Positions 50,567 through 60,148 of a stretch of 64,000 nucleotides of DNA are shown piece by piece; within the stretch, counting starts at the first letter, position 1, and each line of letters opens with the position of its first letter. The position numbers were made by a program, and so were the translations under genes. Origin of the DNA: Acidovorax radicis (GTDB taxonomy: Bacteria; Pseudomonadota; Gammaproteobacteria; Burkholderiales; Burkholderiaceae_C); NCBI RefSeq assembly GCF_020510705.1, contig NZ_CP075184.1, positions 4,216,001-4,280,000 on the forward strand, in the 5' to 3' direction. The notes below the pieces were generated by a model. It searched no databases and was not told the DNA's origin. It saw only the letters and a program-made list of their open reading frames with translations.

Positions 50567-51377
50567 TTCGACCTGGCATGGCAGGGGGGTAGGAACCAGC
50601 AGGCCACTGCACCCGCACCGTACACCCCAGCCCCGACACGGCGGTGGCGGTTACCGTTCCACCATGGCGCTCGACAATGGTGCGGCACAAGGCCAGCCCG
50701 CCCCCCACGCCTTCAAACTCGGCCTCGCGGTGCAGGCGCTGGAACACGCCGAACAAGCCAGCCGCGCGCGCAGGGTCGAATCCCACGCCGTTGTCCTGCA
50801 CCATGAAACCCACCTGACCCGAGGGCGCCACATCGGCCTGCACGGCGATGCGGGCCTGGGCCACGGGCCGGGTGAACTTGAGCGCGTTGCCCAGCAATTG
50901 CACCAGCAGCTCCTGCAGCAGCGCCGGGTCGGCGTGCAGCACGGGAAGGTCGGGCGCCACCTGCCAATCCACGGTCCGACCCGCCTCCTGCCCTGCCAGC
51001 GTGGCGCGCGCCTGCGCAATGGCCCCCGCCAGCGACGCGGGTTGCAGGAGCAGCGGTGCGCGGCCCACGCGCACCAGGGCCTGCAGGCCGTCGATCATCA
51101 ACCCCATGCGGCGGGCAGACTGGTCCATGGTGGCCAGAAAACCCAGCGCTTCCTGCACCTCGGGCCCTTGCAGCACTTCGGGCGGCAAGTCGCCCAGCAC
51201 CTCGCGCACCAGCGTGCCGTATGACGTCACATGCCGCAGCGGCGCGCGCAGGTCGTGCGAGACGGCGCGCAGGAACTCCTCTTGCGCGGCGGCCATGTCG
51301 GCCACCTGCTGCTGGCTGCGGGCCAGCGCGGCGCGCAGTTGCTGTAGCTCCTGCCCGGTCGCGTCTGGCTCGTTCAT
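50541..51377 (-). CDS. Soluble sensor histidine kinase
   Basis: 278 residues from ATG 51377, overlapping the glmU stop as ATGA. A short coiled coil leads into the HisKA domain with H41 (RAVSHDLRAPLRHV). The HATPase_c domain shows the N-box (LVQLLGNALKFT), G1 (VQDNGVGFDP) and G2 (GVGGGLALC). There is no membrane or PAS domain, so it depends on another protein for input, similar to the kinase ends of phytochrome-type proteins. No response regulator lies nearby. Confidence 0.85.
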   Translation of the reverse strand: MNEPDATGQELQQLRAALARSQQQVADMAAAQEEFLRAVSHDLRAPLRHVTSYGTLVREVLGDLPPEVLQGPEVQEALGFLATMDQSARRMGLMIDGLQALVRVGRAPLLLQPASLAGAIAQARATLAGQEAGRTVDWQVAPDLPVLHADPALLQELLVQLLGNALKFTRPVAQARIAVQADVAPSGQVGFMVQDNGVGFDPARAAGLFGVFQRLHREAEFEGVGGGLALCRTIVERHGGTVTATAVSGLGCTVRVQWPAGSYPPAMPGRKIARPLDR

Positions 51378-52804
51378 GGCTTGGGTTGTTTGGCGGGACG
51401 GGTCCAATTGGCAATGCTGACCTGCTTGCCGCGCGCCACGCTGAGCGCGCCGGGCGCCGTGCTCTTGGTGATGGTGCTGCCACCACCCACCGTGCCGCCC
51501 GCGCCAATGGTCACGGGCGCCACCAGCACGCAGTTGCTGCCGATGTGCACGTCGGCCTCAATCACCGTGCGGTGCTTGTTGGCGCCGTCGTAGTTGGCGG
51601 TGATGCTGCCCGCGCCGTAGTTCACGCGCTCGCCCACCGTGGCGTCGCCCAGGTAGGCCAGGTGGTTGGCCTTGGCACCATCGGCCAGGGTGCTGTTTTT
51701 CACTTCCACAAAGTTGCCGATGTGCACCTCGCGGCCCAGCTGCGCGCCGGGGCGCAGGCGGGCAAAGGGGCCGATCAGCGCGCCCTCGCCCACGGTGGCG
51801 CCCGCCTTTTCGCCGTCGATATGGGTGTAGGGGTGGATCACGGCACCGTCCGCGATGCGCGCGTTGGCAATGCAGCAATTCGCGCCGATGCTCACGCCCT
51901 CGCCCAGCTCCACGCGGCCGGTGAAGACGCAGTTGACGTCAATCTCCACGTCCTGGCCGCACACCAGCTCGCCGCGCACGCCGGTGCGGGCATCGTCGCG
52001 CACATCGAAGCGGGCCGGGTCGGCCAGGCGCACGCCTTGCTCCATCAGCGCCCGCGCCTGGCGCAGTTGGTGCGCGCGCTCCAGCTCGGCCAGTTGCAGC
52101 GGGCTGTTGACGCCTGCCACTTGCAGAGCGTCGCTGATGCGGTGGGCCACTACGGGCACACCGTCGGCCACGGCCATGGCGACGATGTCGGTCAGGTAGT
52201 ACTCGCCCTGGGCGTTGTCATTGGTTAGCCGCGCCAGCCAGGGCGTGAGCAACCGCGCGGGCACGGCCATGATGCCGCTGTAGATCTCGGTGATGGCGCG
52301 CTGGGCCTCGCTCGCATCCTTGTGTTCGACGATGCCTTGCACGGCATCCGATGTATTGCGCACGATGCGGCCATAACCGATGGGGTCGGGCAGGGTCACC
52401 GTCAGCAGCGCCAGCCGCTCGCCACCGCTGGCAGCCACCAGGGCGCGCAGGGTGTCGGCCTGGGTCAGGGGCACATCGCCCGACAGCACCACCACCGTGC
52501 CGTCTTCGCGCAGGTGCGGCACGGCCTGCAACACGGCATGACCCGTGCCCAGCTGGGGTTCCTGGCGCACGAATTTGAGGTCAAAAGAGGCGCCAGCGCC
52601 TGCTGCACCTGCGGTAGCCGCTTCTACTTCTGTAGCGCCATGGCCGGTGATGACGATGGCGCTGCGGGCCTGCAGGTGCGCGGCCTGGTCCAGCACGTGG
52701 TGCAACAAGGGGCGGCCAGCAAGGCGCTGCAGGACCTTGGGCAGGCGGCTTTTCATGCGCGTGCCTTTGCCGGCCGCCATGATGAGGATGTCGAGTGAGG
52801 TCAT
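51374..52804 (-). CDS. glmU: Bifunctional UDP-GlcNAc pyrophosphorylase / GlcN-1-P acetyltransferase GlmU
   Basis: 476 residues from ATG 52804. The N-terminal uridyltransferase domain has LIMAAGKGTRMKS and the conserved QLGTGHAV and SGDVPLT. The C-terminal left-handed beta-helix acetyltransferase has hexapeptide repeats and the catalytic region (NYDGANKHRTVIE, HIGSNCVLVAPVTIG). It makes UDP-GlcNAc for peptidoglycan and LPS. Its stop overlaps the kinase start. With glmS 4.5 kb away, two steps of the same pathway lie close together. Confidence 0.96.
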   Translation of the reverse strand: MTSLDILIMAAGKGTRMKSRLPKVLQRLAGRPLLHHVLDQAAHLQARSAIVITGHGATEVEAATAGAAGAGASFDLKFVRQEPQLGTGHAVLQAVPHLREDGTVVVLSGDVPLTQADTLRALVAASGGERLALLTVTLPDPIGYGRIVRNTSDAVQGIVEHKDASEAQRAITEIYSGIMAVPARLLTPWLARLTNDNAQGEYYLTDIVAMAVADGVPVVAHRISDALQVAGVNSPLQLAELERAHQLRQARALMEQGVRLADPARFDVRDDARTGVRGELVCGQDVEIDVNCVFTGRVELGEGVSIGANCCIANARIADGAVIHPYTHIDGEKAGATVGEGALIGPFARLRPGAQLGREVHIGNFVEVKNSTLADGAKANHLAYLGDATVGERVNYGAGSITANYDGANKHRTVIEADVHIGSNCVLVAPVTIGAGGTVGGGSTITKSTAPGALSVARGKQVSIANWTRPAKQPKP

Positions 52805-52884
52805 GAAAGAGGAGATGGGTGGGCGCTGCAAAAGCCCGGCGCGCGGGCATGGCGTGGATTATCGGCTGCAGCCCGCTGGGCGCA

Positions 52885-52932
52885 AAAAGCTATTAAAACA
52901 ATAGCTATTCACGCTTATCTATCAAGCGCTAG
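52885..52932. repeat. Dispersed Comamonadaceae-type repeat, copy 2
   Basis: AAAGCTATTAAAACAATAGC then ATCAAGCGCTAGAG. The AGCTATT / AATAGC arms form a hairpin. It lies between glmU and the Crp/Fnr gene. Confidence 0.65.
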
Positions 52933-52972
52933 AGGCAATTTCTCTCAGATCTCTGCCGCAGCAGACAGCGTT

Positions 52973-53728
52973 TTACAGCAACGGCATCAGCCGGGGCGGC
53001 GTGTCGTAGTACTCGGCGATGCGCGCGAGAGCCCGGGTGTTGAGCAGGCGCAAGCGGCCGTTCTTCAGCTCATGCAGGCCCAGCAGCGACAGGCGCCGCA
53101 GCGTCTTGTTGGTGTGCACCAGCGACAGCCCCAGGGCGTCGGCAATGTGCTGCTGGTTGAGCGGGAACGCCACTGTGCCGTCCTCCACCAGCCCGATGCG
53201 GTCGAGCCGCCGGTACAGGTGCATGAGCAGCATGGCCACGCGCTCGGTGGCGTTGCGGCGGCCGGCGGTAAGCAGGTTGTCGTCCACATGGCCTTCTTCG
53301 TGGGCCGACAGCCAGGTGATGTCGTAGCCCAGGCGCGGATGCTCGCGAAACAGCGCCCACAGGCTGTCGTTCTGGAACACACACAACGAGCAGTCAGTCA
53401 GCGCCTCGATACCGTGGGTAGACACATCGCCAAACTCCTGCTGCAGGCCCACCAGGTCACCAGGCAGCAAGAAGTTGAGGATCTGGCGGCGCCCGTCGCT
53501 CATGGTCTTGTAGCGAAACGCCCAGCCCGAATACAGGGTGAACAGCTTGGCGTTGGTCTGGTTCTCGCGCACCAGCGCGCCGCCGGCCTCTACAGCCAGG
53601 CTGTCGATGCGAAATCCTTCGATGAAATCCAGCACCTCGGGCTTCACGGCGGTGAACGCACCGGTCTTTCGCAACCGGCAATCGTGGCAGGTCGGAGGGC
53701 AGACGTTGGCAGGCAAGGTGACATTCAT
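52973..53728 (-). CDS. Crp/Fnr-family regulator with N-terminal cysteines
   Basis: 251 residues. N-terminal C10, C14 and C17 (VCPPTCHDC) plus C113/C116 (TDCSLC) resemble the four-cysteine iron-sulphur ligand set of FNR, but the N-terminal spacing (x3, x2) differs from FNR. The cyclic-nucleotide-type beta barrel (GWAFRYKTMSDGRRQILNFLLPGDLVG) and the C-terminal helix-turn-helix (FPLNQQHIADALGLSLVHTNKTLRRLSLLGL) are clear. It may sense oxygen or redox state (inference). A BLUF photoreceptor gene lies divergent 138 bp away. Confidence 0.88.
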   Translation of the reverse strand: MNVTLPANVCPPTCHDCRLRKTGAFTAVKPEVLDFIEGFRIDSLAVEAGGALVRENQTNAKLFTLYSGWAFRYKTMSDGRRQILNFLLPGDLVGLQQEFGDVSTHGIEALTDCSLCVFQNDSLWALFREHPRLGYDITWLSAHEEGHVDDNLLTAGRRNATERVAMLLMHLYRRLDRIGLVEDGTVAFPLNQQHIADALGLSLVHTNKTLRRLSLLGLHELKNGRLRLLNTRALARIAEYYDTPPRLMPLL

Positions 53729-53866
53729 GGTGGCGCCATTCTAGGGACGGAGGGCGTCCATTCACATCCGACTACAACGCCGTCGTTCGCGGGGTGGCGC
53801 AGCGGTCACACCTATGTCTTTTGACATTGCGCGGCCACCGTGCGCCCTCTACATTGGGCCTCACTT

Positions 53867-54265
53867 ATGAACGTATCCCCCGTCCTCTACGAGGTTCTCT
53901 ATGTGAGCACCCTCGCCCCCGATCAACCCTTGAGCGTGGTGGCGGAGATTGCTGGGCGCGCGCGCCATGTCAACGCGGAGCTGGACGTGACAGGGTTGCT
54001 GATCTTTGACGGCCAGCGCTTTTGCCAGCAACTGGAAGGCCCGCAAAAAGCGGTACTCAAGCTTATTGAGCGCATCCGCAACGACCCCCGCCATGTCAAC
54101 GTGGAGGTGCTGCACCACGGCCCATTGGCAGGGCGGCGTTTTCAGCAGTTCAGCCTGGCGTTCAGCACGGTAGAAGATGTGGAAGCGCTGGCCCGCATGG
54201 AGCAACTGGATGGGGAAGCCGCCCTCGCCGCATTTGAAGTCGTGCGCGGCGAGCTCGTCCACTGA
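53867..54265 (+). CDS. BLUF-domain blue-light sensor
   Basis: 132 residues, a single BLUF domain from ATG 53867. The flavin-binding signature is present: LYVSTL (Tyr12), NAELDVTGLLIFDG (Asn36) and FCQQLEG (Gln54), the Tyr and Gln being the photocycle pair. There is no output domain, so signalling must go through a partner protein. The divergent Crp/Fnr gene and nearby cyclase and kinase genes are possible links (inference). Confidence 0.9.
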   Translation: MNVSPVLYEVLYVSTLAPDQPLSVVAEIAGRARHVNAELDVTGLLIFDGQRFCQQLEGPQKAVLKLIERIRNDPRHVNVEVLHHGPLAGRRFQQFSLAFSTVEDVEALARMEQLDGEAALAAFEVVRGELVH

Positions 54266-54327
54266 AAGGCACCGGCCCGCAGCGGGCCAGGCCGGCAACC
54301 CGCATCACGAGCCAGGCGTAAGGCGCG

Positions 54328-55602
54328 TCAGGCCGTTGCCGGCCAGCGCCGCAAGATCAGGGTGGCATTCACCCCCCCAAAACCAAACCCGTTGAGCATG
54401 GCGTGCGTGAGCGCCATCGGCCGCGGGCGCAGCGCCACCATGTCCAGCCCTTCGGTCAACACATCGGGCGTGTGCAGATTCAACGTGCCCGGCACCACCT
54501 GGTCGCGCAGCGCCAGCGCCGTGAAGATGGCCGCCACCGCGCCCGCGGCCCCCAACAGATGGCCGGTGGCCGATTTGGTGGAGCTGATGGCCACCTGCGC
54601 GCCCGCGCCAAACACACGGCGGATGGCAGCGAGCTCGCCCCGGTCGCCCACCTGGGTGGACGTGGCGTGTGCGTTCAGATGCTGCACCTCGTCGGCCTTG
54701 AGCCCCGCCTGCGCCAGCGCGGCCCACATGCTGCGCGCGGCGCCGTCACCGTCTTCGGGGCCGGAGGTGATGTGGTACGCGTCGGCCGACGTGCCGTAGC
54801 CCACCAGCTCGGCCAGTGGCTGCGCGCCGCGCGCGAGGGCATGGTCCAGCGCCTCGATCACCAGCATGCCCGCGCCCTCGCCCATCACAAAACCGTCGCG
54901 CTGCGCATCGAACGGCCGCGATGCCTGCTCGGGGGTGTCATTGAAGGCCGAGCCCAGCGCCTTGGCTGCCGCAAAACCGCCCAGGCTCACGCGGTCAATG
55001 GCAGCCTCGCTACCGCCGCACACGACCACGTCGGCCTCGCCGTTGCGGATCAGGCGCGCCGCATCGCCAATCGCCTGGATGCTGGCGGCGCACGCCGTGA
55101 CCGGCGCGCCGATCGGACCCTTGAGCCCATGGCGAATTGACACCTGCCCCGCCGCCAAGTTGACCAGGAACGACGGCACCGTGAACGGCGACAGGCGCTG
55201 CGGGCCGCGCGAGTCGGTGGTGCGCACGGCCTCGGCAATGGCACCGAAGCCGCCAATACCCGACGCGATCACGGTGGCGGTGCGCTCGCGTGCGCGCTCG
55301 TCGGCCGGGGGCCAGCCGGCCTGGGCCAGCGCCTGCTGCGCGGCGCCCAGCGCAAAGGGGATAAAGCGGTCCATCTTGCGCTGGTCTTTGGACGAGACGA
55401 TGGCATCCACATCCCAGCCCCCCTCCGCGTCGTCCGCCACGCTGGGCACCTGCCCCGCCACCTTGGCGGCAATGCCGTCCGTGACCGACTCCGGCAGGCG
55501 CGACAGACCCGAGCGCCCCGCCAGCAGGCGCTGCCAGACCAGATCCACGCCGCAGCCCAGCGGCGACACCAGGCCCATGCCCGTGACCACAACGCGCCGC
55601 AT
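54328..55602 (-). CDS. fabF: Beta-ketoacyl-ACP synthase II-type enzyme (FabF-like)
   Basis: 424 residues from ATG 55602. The thiolase-fold Cys-His-His triad is C171 (VTACAAS), H312 (LNAHATST) and H348 (TKSATGHLLGA), with GFGFGGVN near the C-terminus. It would condense malonyl-ACP with acyl-ACP. No acpP or fab operon surrounds it, so it is probably a second, specialised copy, under control of the divergent TetR-type regulator (inference from the operator-like dyad). Confidence 0.9.
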   Translation of the reverse strand: MRRVVVTGMGLVSPLGCGVDLVWQRLLAGRSGLSRLPESVTDGIAAKVAGQVPSVADDAEGGWDVDAIVSSKDQRKMDRFIPFALGAAQQALAQAGWPPADERARERTATVIASGIGGFGAIAEAVRTTDSRGPQRLSPFTVPSFLVNLAAGQVSIRHGLKGPIGAPVTACAASIQAIGDAARLIRNGEADVVVCGGSEAAIDRVSLGGFAAAKALGSAFNDTPEQASRPFDAQRDGFVMGEGAGMLVIEALDHALARGAQPLAELVGYGTSADAYHITSGPEDGDGAARSMWAALAQAGLKADEVQHLNAHATSTQVGDRGELAAIRRVFGAGAQVAISSTKSATGHLLGAAGAVAAIFTALALRDQVVPGTLNLHTPDVLTEGLDMVALRPRPMALTHAMLNGFGFGGVNATLILRRWPATA

Positions 55603-55752
55603 CAGGCCACCGCCTTGCCGCAACACACACCACTCCACACATCGGCACAACAGCCGCCAGGGGTCATTTTTTTCATGGATTCACCTCGTCAGACAGATGG
55701 GGCTGCAACACCGGGGTGCTGCAGCGGAGCGCGAACGACCAGGTTCGCGCCT

Positions 55753-55776
55753 TTATGATTGCAACCATCATCATAA
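55753..55776. promoter_or_regulatory. Operator-like dyad between fabF and the TetR gene
   Basis: TTATGAT (55,753-55,759) and ATCATAA (55,770-55,776) are perfect inverted arms around a 10-bp spacer. The position between divergent genes fits a TetR operator. Confidence 0.6.
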
Positions 55777-55823
55777 ACGCCGAATCCATTTTTGCGTACG
55801 GCCGCAATCAATAAGAGGCAAGC

Positions 55824-56441
55824 ATGAAGGTTTCCAAAGCACAGGCCGCAGAAAACCGACAGAGCATCCTGGACGCGGCGGCCCGCCTGTACCGCGAGCG
55901 GGGGCTGGCCGGCGTGGGCGTGGCCGACATCACGCGCGATGCGGGGCTCACGCATGGCGGGCTGTACCGGCATTTCGCCTCCAAGGATGCGCTGGTGCAA
56001 GAGGCGTGCGCGCGTGCGTTCGACTGGTCGATAGCCCCGCTGAACGGCGCCACGCCCCCTACCACCGCGCCCACCGTGGGCGAGCGCATTCAGAGCTACC
56101 TCTCGCCCCAGCACCGCGACGCGCCGGGCACGGGCTGCCCGGTCGCCGCCCTGGCGGTGGATGCCGCACGGGCGGGTGGCAAATTGTCAGAAGTGTTTGC
56201 CCAGGGCATCGAGCGCAATATCGGGCGATTTGCGCAGTTGCTGGCAGACAGCCATGCGGAGGCAGGCAGCGCCACCGAGCCACCGCAAGACCGCGCGCGC
56301 GCCATCCACGTTCTGGCCACCATGGTCGGCGGGCTGGTGCTGGCCCGGGCCACTGCGACAGGGCGGCCCGCCCTGTCGGATGAGCTGTTGACAACGCTGC
56401 AGACCCAGTTAATCGGGTTGCTGGGCGAGGCACCGCCCTAG
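55824..56441 (+). CDS. TetR-family regulator
   Basis: 205 residues. The N-terminal helix-turn-helix is standard: RQSILDAAARLYRERGLAGVGVADITRDAGLTHGGLYRHFASKDALV. The C-terminal domain (GTGCPVAALAVDAARAGGKLSEVF) is of the kind seen in regulators of efflux or fatty-acid genes. It is divergent from fabF. Confidence 0.88.
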   Translation: MKVSKAQAAENRQSILDAAARLYRERGLAGVGVADITRDAGLTHGGLYRHFASKDALVQEACARAFDWSIAPLNGATPPTTAPTVGERIQSYLSPQHRDAPGTGCPVAALAVDAARAGGKLSEVFAQGIERNIGRFAQLLADSHAEAGSATEPPQDRARAIHVLATMVGGLVLARATATGRPALSDELLTTLQTQLIGLLGEAPP

Positions 56442-56546
56442 CGCCACATAGCCCACGCCCATAGCCCATTCAAGTTCACAAGCGTCAAGCCTGTCGTGAA
56501 GGCCCCGGCCTCCGCCGCACGGACCTGAGAGCCTGCTCCAAGGGCG

Positions 56547-56602
56547 TTAGCTATCAAAAAAAGAGCTGCAAGCGATTGATAGGCAATCGCTTGCAGCTCT
56601 TT
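56547..56602. terminator. Strong bidirectional hairpin; dispersed repeat copy 3
   Basis: AAAGAGCTGCAAGCGATTG (56,560-56,578) pairs perfectly over 19 bp with 56,584-56,602, loop of five. It lies between the convergent tetR and DUF2917 genes and carries the TTAGCTATC and GCAAGCG elements of the dispersed repeat. Confidence 0.75.
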
Positions 56603-56653
56603 AGCGTGTCAATCACATCCACACCAAGGGGAATGCCCCCCCAGCAGATCAGG

Positions 56654-57043
56654 TCAGGCGTAGCAGGCGTCGCCCCAGGCACCGTGGGCAGGCGCCCCGT
56701 TGCCAAACGACGCACGGCGCCACCACGATGCAGGGCGGGCATTGGCGGCATCCCCGCGCACCCAGCGGTACTGCAGGCGGCGGCCGCCCAGCGGCTCGAC
56801 CACCACCGATTGGCCTGCAGCCACGGGCAGCGACTGCCCGGCGCACAGGAACACGTCGCTGCTATCGCCGATGCCCTTGCCCAGCGTGACCCAGGCCTGG
56901 CCTTCGGCAATACGCAGTGTCATCGCGGCCTTAGGGGCCAGACGGATGGCGGCACCAGCGGCCACGAAGCCGGCGGCATCTGCGGCCATGGCGCCCACGG
57001 CGCGGGATGTGGAGAGCAAATGGAGAGCGCGAGAGGTTGTCAT
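56654..57043 (-). CDS. DUF2917 domain protein
   Basis: 129 residues from ATG 57043; the longer frame overlaps non-coding DNA. The DUF2917 pattern is seen in AAMTLRIAEGQAWVTLGKG, DVFLCAGQSLPVAAGQSVVVEPL. Proteins of this family are small, cupin-like, common in Burkholderiales, and of unknown role. It forms a pair with the next DUF2917 gene on the same strand. Confidence 0.75.
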   Translation of the reverse strand: MTTSRALHLLSTSRAVGAMAADAAGFVAAGAAIRLAPKAAMTLRIAEGQAWVTLGKGIGDSSDVFLCAGQSLPVAAGQSVVVEPLGGRRLQYRWVRGDAANARPASWWRRASFGNGAPAHGAWGDACYA

Positions 57044-57147
57044 GATTTTGTCCGGGTTAACCCTAATAAAACGTATGGTGCGCGGCTTGTAGAACAACGT
57101 CCAATGAAAAGCACGGCACCTATTGATGCTTTTTCTGCATGGGCGCT

Positions 57148-57687
57148 TCAGGCTGGCTTGCGCTGGAGCGGGCCTGCTATCCGATGCATAGCAAACCGGG
57201 CCAGGCCCGCAGCAAATCGGCCGCCCGCACCCGTCACATCCACCAGCGCCGTACCCAAGGCACGCCCGCCTTGGCCCAGTGCATGCACCAGGTCGCGCAG
57301 CGGCTGCACCACACCACATTCCCATTCGCGGGCGGCCAGGCTGGTGGGCTGTGCTGTGGCCGGTGCCGCCACGCTGTCCCAACGGAAAGCCACGGCATCG
57401 GTGTGCCCCGCAGGGTTCCAAGCTTCCATCACCACATGCTGGCCCGGCGCGATGGCCAATTGCTCACCCGCCTTCAGCACATGGTCCGCCGCAGAGCCCG
57501 GCCAGTCCGCCAGAGCCCCCCTCAGCGTGAGCCAGACCTGCCCTTGCGCAATCTGCAGCACACCACGGGTGCGCGGGCGCAGCGACAGGGCCTGGCCATT
57601 GGTCAATTTCCAGCAACCGGCCGCAGGTCGGCCCGCCTGGCTGGCCTGAACGAATTGTTGCGTTTCCAGAATGTGGGTCGGTGGCAT
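57148..57687 (-). CDS. DUF2917 domain protein
   Basis: 179 residues. The domain core is KLTNGQALSLRPRTRGVLQIAQGQVWLTLRG, DHVLKAGEQLAIAPGQHVVMEAW. A C-terminal helical, Ala/Gly-rich tail of about 70 residues is longer than in its neighbour. It is divergent from a LysR-type regulator that likely controls both DUF2917 genes, an arrangement common in the family. Confidence 0.8.
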   Translation of the reverse strand: MPPTHILETQQFVQASQAGRPAAGCWKLTNGQALSLRPRTRGVLQIAQGQVWLTLRGALADWPGSAADHVLKAGEQLAIAPGQHVVMEAWNPAGHTDAVAFRWDSVAAPATAQPTSLAAREWECGVVQPLRDLVHALGQGGRALGTALVDVTGAGGRFAAGLARFAMHRIAGPLQRKPA

Positions 57688-57822
57688 GACAAGCTCCTTC
57701 GGCTCAATGACAAGGTGTTGTTAGGGCTGGATGGTGCGCTTGCGGCGCTACACAGTCCAATGAAAACGCGGTACGCTATTCATTCCATCAACGCATGAAT
57801 CATCCTGCGCAGGAATGCCACC

Positions 57823-58818
57823 ATGACCTCTGCCGAATACTCCCCTGCCGTTCTTCGCACCCGCCCCGTGGCCACCGGCCACTGGCGCGCCTTTCTGGCG
57901 GTGGCCAAGCACCTGAACTTCCGCGCTGCCGCCGACGAGCTGGCGCTCACCCAGTCGGCCGTGAGCCGCCAGATACAGGCTTTGGAAGAAGAAGTGGGGG
58001 TGACGCTGTTCCTGCGCCACACGCGGGCGGTGGAGCTCACCAGTGCAGGCGCGCAACTGCAGCGCGCCGTGGCCCCGGCGCTGGAGCGCATGGACGCCGC
58101 CGTGCGCCTGGTGCGCCAGACCGCAGGGCGCCGCAGCGTGGCCATCACCACTTGGGCGAGTTTTGCCTCGATGTGGCTGATCCCGCGCATGGAGGAGTTC
58201 CAGCGCGACAACCCGGGCATCGACATCCGCATTGATGCGAGCGATGTGCAGGTCGACCTGGAAACCTCGGACGTGGACCTGGCCCTGCGCTACGCCATGC
58301 CCGCTGGCGCCACGCAGGGCGGCATCCGCCTGTTTGGCGAGCAACTGGCCGTGGTGGCCAGCCCCTGGCTGCTCAAAAGCGGCAAGCCACTGCGCACCCC
58401 GGCCGACGTGGCGCAGTTCACCCTGATCGAGGCGGGCGACGCCCACCGCACGCACTACCTGGAGCACCTGAGCTGGCGCCGCTGGTTTGACACCCGCGAC
58501 CTGACCAAGCTGCAACCCCAGCGCTGGCTGTACTTCAACTACGCCCACCAGATCGTGCAGGCGGCCCTGGCCGGCCAGGGCCTGGCGCTGGCCCGCATGC
58601 CGCTGATTGCCGATGCCCTGGCGGCCGGAGACCTGGTGGAGGTGCTGCCCGGCCACCGCATCGACTCGCCGCTGGCCTACTGGCTGATGGTGGGGCCGCG
58701 CAGCGCGCAGCGGCCCGAGATCAAGGCGTTTTGCGCCTGGCTGCAGATCCAGGCGCAGGCCACGCGCGAGGCGATCGGGGATGTGCCAGACCCGGACTTG
58801 AACGACAACCTGGATTGA
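57823..58818 (+). CDS. LysR-family regulator
   Basis: 331 residues. The N-terminal winged helix-turn-helix (HWRAFLAVAKHLNFRAAADELALTQSAVSRQIQALEEEVGVTLFLRHTRAVELTSAG) is followed by the periplasmic-binding-like effector domain of the GcvA type (RSVAITTWASFASMWLIPRMEEFQRDNPGIDIRIDASD). The effector is unknown. It is divergent from the DUF2917 pair. Confidence 0.92.
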   Translation: MTSAEYSPAVLRTRPVATGHWRAFLAVAKHLNFRAAADELALTQSAVSRQIQALEEEVGVTLFLRHTRAVELTSAGAQLQRAVAPALERMDAAVRLVRQTAGRRSVAITTWASFASMWLIPRMEEFQRDNPGIDIRIDASDVQVDLETSDVDLALRYAMPAGATQGGIRLFGEQLAVVASPWLLKSGKPLRTPADVAQFTLIEAGDAHRTHYLEHLSWRRWFDTRDLTKLQPQRWLYFNYAHQIVQAALAGQGLALARMPLIADALAAGDLVEVLPGHRIDSPLAYWLMVGPRSAQRPEIKAFCAWLQIQAQATREAIGDVPDPDLNDNLD

Positions 58819-58826
58819 CAACAAAA

Positions 58827-58860
58827 AAGCGCTGACCCAGCGGGGTTCAGCGCTTCTATT
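58827..58860 (+). terminator. Terminator after the LysR gene
   Basis: AAGCGCTGA-CCC ... GGG-TTCAGCGCTT hairpin (58,827-58,855) followed by CTATTTT, nine bases past the LysR stop. Confidence 0.8.
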
Positions 58861-58894
58861 TTGATAGCTACCAGCGCTTATCCATCAAGCGCTA
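58857..58894. repeat. Dispersed Comamonadaceae-type repeat, copy 4
   Basis: TTTTGATAGCTACCAGCGCTT and ATCCATCAAGCGCTACC contain the AGCTA, AGCGCTT and CAAGCGCT elements. It lies between the convergent LysR gene and tyrS. Confidence 0.65.
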
Positions 58895-58915
58895 CCGGCC
58901 CATTTGGCCTGAAAC

Positions 58916-60148
58916 TCAGGCCAAGGTCACCCGCGCAAACTTGCGCTTGCCCACCTGCACCACGTAGGTGCCAGCGGCCAGCTTCAGGCCCTTGTCGCTG
59001 ACCACGCTGCCATCCACGCGCACGCCGCCGCCGTCGATCAGGCGGTTGGCCTCGCTGCCCGACGGCGCCAGATTGGCCTGCTTGAGCAGCGCACCAATGC
59101 CCAACGGCGCGCCAGACAACGACACCTCGGGAATCTCATCGGGCACGCCGCCCTTGCTGCGGTTGATGAAATCCTGCTCGGCCGCATCGGCCGCTGCGGC
59201 GCTGTGAAAACGCGCGGTGATTTCTTTGGCCAGCATGACCTTGGCGTCCTTGGGGTTGCGCCCGCCTGCGATCTCGGCCTTGAGCGCGGCGATCTCGGCC
59301 AGGCTCTTGAACGACAGCAGCGTGTACCAGTCCCACATCAGGGTGTCGCTGATCGACAGCACCTTGGCAAACATGGTGTTGGCGTCCTCGGCAATGCCGA
59401 TGTAGTTGCTCTTGGACTTGGACATCTTGTCCACGCCATCCAGCCCCACCAGCAGCGGCATGGTGAGCACGCACTGCGGCTCCTGGCCATATTCCTGCTG
59501 CAAATGGCGGCCCATGAGCAGGTTGAACTTCTGGTCCGTGCCGCCCAGCTCCAGGTCGCTCTTCAAGGCCACCGAGTCGTAGCCCTGCATCAGCGGGTAC
59601 AAAAACTCGTGCACCGCAATGGACTGGCCGGTGGTGAAGCGCTTGTGGAAGTCGTCGCGCTCCATCATGCGCGCCACGGTGTAGCGCGAGGCCAGCTGGA
59701 TCATGCCGCTCGCACCCAGGGGCTCGCTCCACTCGCTGTTGTAGCGGATCTCGGTGCGCGCGGGGTCCAGCACCATGCTGGCCTGCTTGTAATAAGTCTC
59801 GGCGTTCACCTTGATCTGCTCGGGCGTGAGCGGCGGGCGCGTGCTGTTGCGGCCCGATGGGTCGCCGATCAGGCTGGTGAAGTCGCCGATCAAGAAGATG
59901 ACCTGGTGGCCCAGATCTTGCAACTGCCGCATCTTGTTCAGCACCACCGTGTGGCCGATGTGGATGTCGGGGGCCGTGGGGTCCAGGCCCAGTTTGATGC
60001 GCAGCGGCTGGCCGGTGGCCTCCGAGCGTGTCAGCTTCTTGACCCATTCGTCCTGCGGCAGCAGCTCTTGCACGCCGCGCAGCGAGATTTCGAGGGCCCG
60101 TCCTACACCATCAGAGACCGGGGTTGTTGTAACAGCAGATTGATTCAT
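58916..60148 (-). CDS. tyrS: Tyrosyl-tRNA synthetase
   Basis: 410 residues. Class I signature HIGH is at 63-66 and KMSKS at 241-245. The C-terminal S4 RNA-binding domain follows ([26 protein letters not shown]). It belongs to the TyrZ-like subgroup by its HIGH rather than HVGH or HLGH spelling. It charges tRNA-Tyr and is divergent from the M23 peptidase gene. Confidence 0.96.
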   Translation of the reverse strand: MNQSAVTTTPVSDGVGRALEISLRGVQELLPQDEWVKKLTRSEATGQPLRIKLGLDPTAPDIHIGHTVVLNKMRQLQDLGHQVIFLIGDFTSLIGDPSGRNSTRPPLTPEQIKVNAETYYKQASMVLDPARTEIRYNSEWSEPLGASGMIQLASRYTVARMMERDDFHKRFTTGQSIAVHEFLYPLMQGYDSVALKSDLELGGTDQKFNLLMGRHLQQEYGQEPQCVLTMPLLVGLDGVDKMSKSKSNYIGIAEDANTMFAKVLSISDTLMWDWYTLLSFKSLAEIAALKAEIAGGRNPKDAKVMLAKEITARFHSAAAADAAEQDFINRSKGGVPDEIPEVSLSGAPLGIGALLKQANLAPSGSEANRLIDGGGVRVDGSVVSDKGLKLAAGTYVVQVGKRKFARVTLA

